From Sanguinoderma infundibulare (taxonomy: Eukaryota > Basidiomycota > Agaricomycetes > Polyporales > Polyporaceae), in NCBI GenBank assembly GCA_032821775.1, contig JAVLRN010000022.1, positions 1-64,000 on the forward strand: a stretch of 64,000 bases of DNA, in the 5' to 3' direction. The position numbers were made by a program, and so were the translations under genes. Of this stretch, positions 59,456-64,000 are shown one piece after another. The stretch's first letter is position 1, and every line of letters starts with the position of its first letter. A model generated the notes under the pieces. The model searched no databases and had not been told where the DNA came from. It saw only the letters and a program-made list of their open reading frames with translations.

Positions 59456-60797
59456 CTATGACGTCCCATAAACGTCTTTTCGCGTCTTCGCCCAGCACTC
59501 CTTCGCCCCGCCGATGCACGCCGTCAGCGCGTCCTCGCCCGCACCTCCCCCTCCCCCGCCCAGCCCGAGCTGCATGACCGATACGAGCCCGCCCTCGCCG
59601 TCGAGCACGACCGAGACCGCCGTGTCGAGCAGGGGCTCCTCAAAGGAGGTCGGGTCCGCCAGAATGTGTGTCCTGCGAAACGAAAAGGAAACAGACAGGG
59701 GCCCGGGCGCCGTGCAAGCAGGGGTAGGGCCAGATCGGGGCGAAAGATTGAGTAACCTTGTGCTTGCGCCGCGGGGCATCATGACGGCACGTTTGACTGT
59801 GTGTTACATACCTATCGAAGATCCCGAACGAGAACGAGCTCGGGAGGCGGCCGAGCGCGAGGGGCGCCCGGATCGTGCGGGCGCAGACGGTCTGCTGTCG
59901 GTCCTCGTCGAACCGCGCTTTCGGCAGGCGAGCTGGCGCGGGCACCGAAAACGCAACCACCATCGTCACCGGAATTCGGACAAATTTCAGTTGCGCGACA
60001 TGGTTAAATGGACGGACGGTGCGAGAGGGGGGGACGACGTACTGTTCTTGAGCGCAGCGACCATCGCGAGCAGCGCCGCGTCAAACGCGTTCCCGTCGTA
60101 ATTGATGCACGTCGCGTCGACGTACAGCACCCACACCGACTTCCCGGGCTCGATGCACAGCGACGACGGCGGCACCACACCCGATCTGCGCAGCCGCGGA
60201 AGTTCAAGTTGGCGCCTCGGAGACGGCGGCGGAGCACGCAGAATGAAGAAGTACTCACGAGATCAGGACGTCGTTCAGCCTGTCCGACAGCACCTGTGCC
60301 TCGTCCGTCGGCGGGCCCGGCTTGAACTTGGGCGAGCAGATCGCAGGGAGGTCGAGGTTGGGCACTACGGAACGGCCGGACGCGTCGGGCGACGAGCGTG
60401 CAGCGCGACGGACGGGTCACGACGCACCTAGAAAGCCCTCCTTTGGCTTGTCCAGCTCCGGCTCTGCGATTTCCGCCTTCACGCCGCACACGACCGTCGT
60501 CGACCCGAGCCTGACGAGCGCAGAGCCGTCTGCGGTCGATATCGAGCCTTGGAGGACGGTCAGCACCCAAACACCCCCTCCAGCACCATCCCAGAACCCC
60601 GGGCGAGAAGACGAACCTGCAATGACCGAAACGTCCCTCCACTCGTCAAAGTCGCGTCCGTCCGGTCTCACGTTCTCGGCCAGGAACCGCTCCAAGTAAG
60701 TTTTCGGATGCAAGCGTTGGAAGGTGAGCGCCTTGAGCGTGTCCAGCCCGGCCGCGCTCGTCGCCGCAGCGGTCGAAGAAGAGGCAGCAGCAGCCAT
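59456..60797 (-). CDS. RRP43: Exosome subunit RRP43, unit 5 copy
   Basis: Intact copy with exons 60797-60617, 60547-60428, 60364-60259, 60185-60043, 59932-59812 and 59672-59456. The protein appears identical to that of unit 1, including the ALTACIGG C-terminus linked to the B block on its left. Confidence 0.92.
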
Positions 60798-60950
60798 AGC
60801 GAAATGCAAGCGAGGAGATGCAGTTAGGGTGGACAGGCGTCGACGATAATCTAAGTACGGTCACCAGTGCTTTGCATAATTCTGTGAACAAGGCGTCTAA
60901 CACCCCATATTTAGTAGGTATCAGTCACCAGCGGCTGATTTGACAGTATC

Positions 60951-60958
60951 TGACGTCA
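60951..60958. promoter_or_regulatory. CRE/ATF-type palindrome upstream of RRP43, unit 5
   Basis: Same TGACGTCA palindrome, 154 bp upstream of the unit 5 RRP43 start. Confidence 0.45.
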
Positions 60959-62125
60959 CAGGGCGTGGGCGAGGACACTCCAGCACACTCGCGCTCCCCA
61001 GAAAAACTGTGCGCGAGCCTCAGGAGGAAGCACGAGGGCCAAGAGTAAGTACAAATATTCAATCGAGTGCATTCCCCTTCCCGCGCGGAACGACTATGAC
61101 GCGCGCAGAACGCTTAGCCTATTGTCGAGGTTTCGACGGGCCGAGGGTGCGCCGTGTTCGGCCACGCTCTGCGCGAACATGCGCATGACAAGGGACACTC
61201 GAGGACTAGTCACGCGTTAAGAGACGGATTGGGGACCGAGCACGAAGTGGAGCTGGTCAAGTGCAAGAATAACTTGAAGAATTTGGAGCGCCCCGTTCAG
61301 ACTTGTATCACCGGCGCGCATGAGGGTACCTGCTCATCGTGGGGCCCCGGATTTAGTTTCCATGATATCGAAATTCGCTGACGTCGCCTCTGCAGGATGA
61401 GGACGCGCGGCCCGGGGGATAGATGGAGGATGCAATGTTGCGGGCATGGTCGAAGCAGGTCAGAGCCTTTGAGGCAAGCGATGTTGTGTTTCTTCACATT
61501 TATGGGGCAATATCTGATTGAAAGAGACTACAGGAATTCGGGGGCGAGGGGCGCGCTCTCGAGGGCCTGAGGCGTTCAGTAGAGTGACCGTGACATCAGA
61601 GAATACCCACTGAAAGAATTTTTGGCGTGTTCACAGAATTATGCAAGGCGCGGGAATACGGCGCTCCCGAAAAAGGCAAGTAGGGGGCGCGGTTTTCGCG
61701 AGGCTCCCATGTCCGAGTCGGGGCCGCTACCGAGTCGCGTGGCGGGAGGATTAGCGACGAGATTGAGGTGGCCAGATAAATTGCGTCGGGGCTCGCGAAC
61801 TCCAGATGGAAACCTCTGTGTATGTATGTACACTTAATCTATCCTATCCCAGTTGTGGGTCCACCCCACTTCCCCACCCTCGAGGTCCGTGCCTTGCGCG
61901 CGCATTCTGCGTTGCGTCGTCGGCCCCCCGACGCGAGCGGGGCCGCGGACAGGAAAGGAGAGTGAGATGCCTGCCAGTAGTTGTGTTCTTGCGTTCCGTG
62001 CATTAACTCGTACATGTAAAGCCAAAACTCCAGCTGCGGCGGCATGGACCACAGCCACGTCCGTCCACCCTCCCCAACCAAGCAAGCCAGCTTCCGACCT
62101 CTACCGCTCCATGCCCGTCCGCCGT

Positions 62126-63312
62126 CTACGCCGAGACGATCCCTTTTAGCACCGCGTACTCGGCGTTGATGATGCTGCTCGTCGCCGCGCCGATCGCGAC
62201 GTTGTTCGACAGCACGACAAACTTGATGTCCAGCACCCTGCACTGCCGCACCCGCCCTACGCTCACCCCCGCCCCAGCCTGGTAGTCCCTGTCGAGCCGC
62301 GGCTGCGGCCGGTCCGCCTCCTCGTGCACGAACACCGTGTGCCGCGGCGCGGACGGGCAGCCGATCGTGTACGCCTCGGCCGTGTACGCCTGCAGGGCCT
62401 CGCGCACCTGCTGGGGGCTCGGCGGCGGCCGGCGCGCGAACCGCACCGACACGCACTCGGTGTGGCCCTCGATGACCGGCACGCGGTTGCACGAGGCCGA
62501 GATCCGGAGGGGCTGCTTAGTGTGCATGTCGAACGCCTTCAGCCCGTCGTCCTCGCCGTGTGCGAGCCCGCCGAGGATCTTGAGCGTCTCCCACTCGATC
62601 TTCTCCTCCTCGCCGCTGATGAACGGCACGACGTTGTCGAGGATGTCCAGCGACGGCACGCCCGGGTAGCCTCCGCCCGAGATGGCCTGCATGGTGGTGA
62701 TCATGCAGGACTCGATTGGCCCGAACGCGCGCTCGAGCGCGGCGAGGGGGATGACGACACCCGTCGTGGAGCAGTTTGCGTTCGTGACGATGAAACCCTT
62801 TTGGAGGGGAGGGGAGTGCAGTCGCTGCTGCTGTGGGATGATGGCGAAGTGGGAAGGGTTCACGAGCGGGACGATGAGCGGTACGTGCGGATCTCGACGG
62901 TAGTTCTTTGCGTTCGAGAAGACGGCGAGCTCCGCCACGCGGAAGGCGTGCTCTGCATCAAGCAGGGAAGGAGGGGGAGGTTGAGGTTAGCGGACAGCAG
63001 CGTGCACGGCATCAGGGGAAAACGCACCTATATCGCCAGCTACATCTGCGTCCAAGCCAGAGAAAACGATCACGCACTCCTTGAAGTGCTCTGGGACGCA
63101 GTCCTGGACAACCGTTTCTCGTACGACGCTTGGAATGGGTCTCGTCTGCTTCCAGTTGACGGCTTTGGAGTAAGGCTTCCCGGCCGATCGAGCCGATGCG
63201 CCGAGCACATGGATCACGAAGGAGGGGTGCTCTGCAAGGAGAGGGATGAGCGTTGGCCGACGGTGCCGGTCGCGCGGAGGATGCCGACCTTGTGCTGCTT
63301 CTGGTTGGTCAT
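62126..63312 (-). pseudogene. HOM2: HOM2 aspartate-semialdehyde dehydrogenase, frameshifted, unit 5
   Basis: Exons 63312-63028 and 62952-62126; frameshift near 63251. This is the last complete gene copy before the window ends. Confidence 0.88.
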
Positions 63313-64000
63313 GTCGGTGCGGCGAGGAGCGAGAGGAAGAGGGAGGAAAGGAGATGGGAGTCGGACGATGACTCTGCGCCCCGGGGTCTGCGGGAGCGCA
63401 GGAGAAAGAGATCAAGTCAAGCACGAAACAGGGAGGGATTGTTTGCGGTGTTTCACGTGCGTGCTTCCGATTGATATGGGCTGCCCGCGTGGGCGATGCA
63501 GTCGGGCACCCGGTTTGGACACATTGGGCAGGCTTAGGGCAGGTTGTGGCACGATCGCCAGCGTCGCCATCCGCCAGTCGATGGTCTGTTTTGCCGCACT
63601 CTGGCTGGACTGGCGAGTCGCTCGAGTCTCGCTTCGCCCGGCGTTGGCGATCGACATTCTCTCCAGCCCGCCATCCGGCGACTCTCCTTACGCACTACGT
63701 ACTCCCAACACGCCGCGCCGCGTCGCTCACTCGCTACCCTCGTCTCTCCCGTCCATTCGACAGAACCCGCTATCCACACCGTAACCGACGTTTCCGTGGC
63801 GCACCACCTGCCTCCCATCCATCCCTCATCCAGTCCCTATCGTCCACTCGACGGAACAAGATACGACGTCAACTCCTACATCTCGCAGCCGACATCCTTC
63901 GCCTCGCCATCCCAGACGCTGAGCTCATGTGCCTCCGACTCCAACTCTCTCTAGCTGCGCACTGCCTGTATCAGTGTCCGGATGGAACGCACTACGGTTA

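Larger units (their letters stand above)
56159..59523. repeat. Variable block, type B (second copy)
   Basis: 3365 bp, the same length as the first B block, with every B-specific difference checked also present here. It separates unit 4 from unit 5. Confidence 0.8.
58859..64000 (+). repeat. Tandem array unit 5 (cut by the window end)
   Basis: Fifth direct copy, offset +52520 from unit 1. It follows a B block and still matches the other units at the last base of the window, so the array extends to the right. It includes complete RRP43 and HOM2 copies and the first part of the gene-poor stretch downstream. Confidence 0.9.

Noticed and set aside
5883..64000. Ribosomal DNA array
   Set aside because: Unit size is in the fungal rDNA range, but no stretch resembles 18S, 5.8S, 28S or 5S rRNA, and the units contain spliced protein genes.
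5883..64000. Centromeric satellite array
   Set aside because: The dimer organisation recalls centromeric higher-order repeats, but the units are gene-sized, GC-rich and carry intact RRP43 genes with promoters.
1..64000. tRNA genes
   Set aside because: I looked for B-box-like GGTTCGA..CC motifs with a pairing acceptor stem and found none I could support.

Overview
The window looks like nuclear DNA of a basidiomycete fungus, probably a wood-decaying Agaricomycete. It is GC-rich, its genes have many short GT-AG introns (about 50-140 nt), and it carries a secreted AA9 cellulose monooxygenase with a fungal CBM1, an RRP43 exosome subunit, a fungal HOM2-type aspartate-semialdehyde dehydrogenase and a basidiomycete-style arrestin-like fragment. 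I see no rRNA or tRNA gene and no bacterial-style operon.

Layout. Positions 1-3000 are a gene-poor left flank with diverged dispersed repeats and one MITE-like inverted-repeat element. A seven-exon AA9-CBM1 gene with a TATA box lies at 3106-4466. About 4467-5882 holds no recognisable complete gene, only a promoter-like stretch and a 28-codon start that stops just before the array edge.

From about 5883 to the end of the window lies a head-to-tail tandem array of about 13 kb units: four complete units and the start of a fifth. The array continues past 64000. Each unit carries, in order: RRP43 (minus strand, six exons, intact in all five copies); HOM2 (minus strand, two exons, with the same one-base frameshift and a Gly-to-Arg change in the nucleotide-binding loop in all five copies); a long stretch without a recognised gene, including an internal ~265-bp direct duplication; a TAF4 fragment; a BIRC6/UBE2O-like E2 fragment cut before the catalytic cysteine; unrecognised sequence with a strong hairpin; an arrestin-like fragment; and a pyrimidine-rich minisatellite.

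The units are not all alike. A core of about 9449 bp (for example 20452-29900) is almost identical in every unit. The blocks between cores alternate between two versions: A (16453-20451 and 42714-46709, about 4.0 kb) and B (29901-33265 and 56159-59523, 3365 bp). The true repeat is therefore an A-core-B-core dimer of about 26.26 kb, and the leftmost edge (5883-7003) is a third, mosaic version.

Functionally, the array multiplies one intact essential gene (RRP43) together with damaged or partial copies of genes for methionine/threonine synthesis, transcription initiation and ubiquitin conjugation. The neighbouring AA9 gene is outside the amplification. Whether the array exists in the genome or was built or mis-phased by assembly cannot be decided from the sequence alone.
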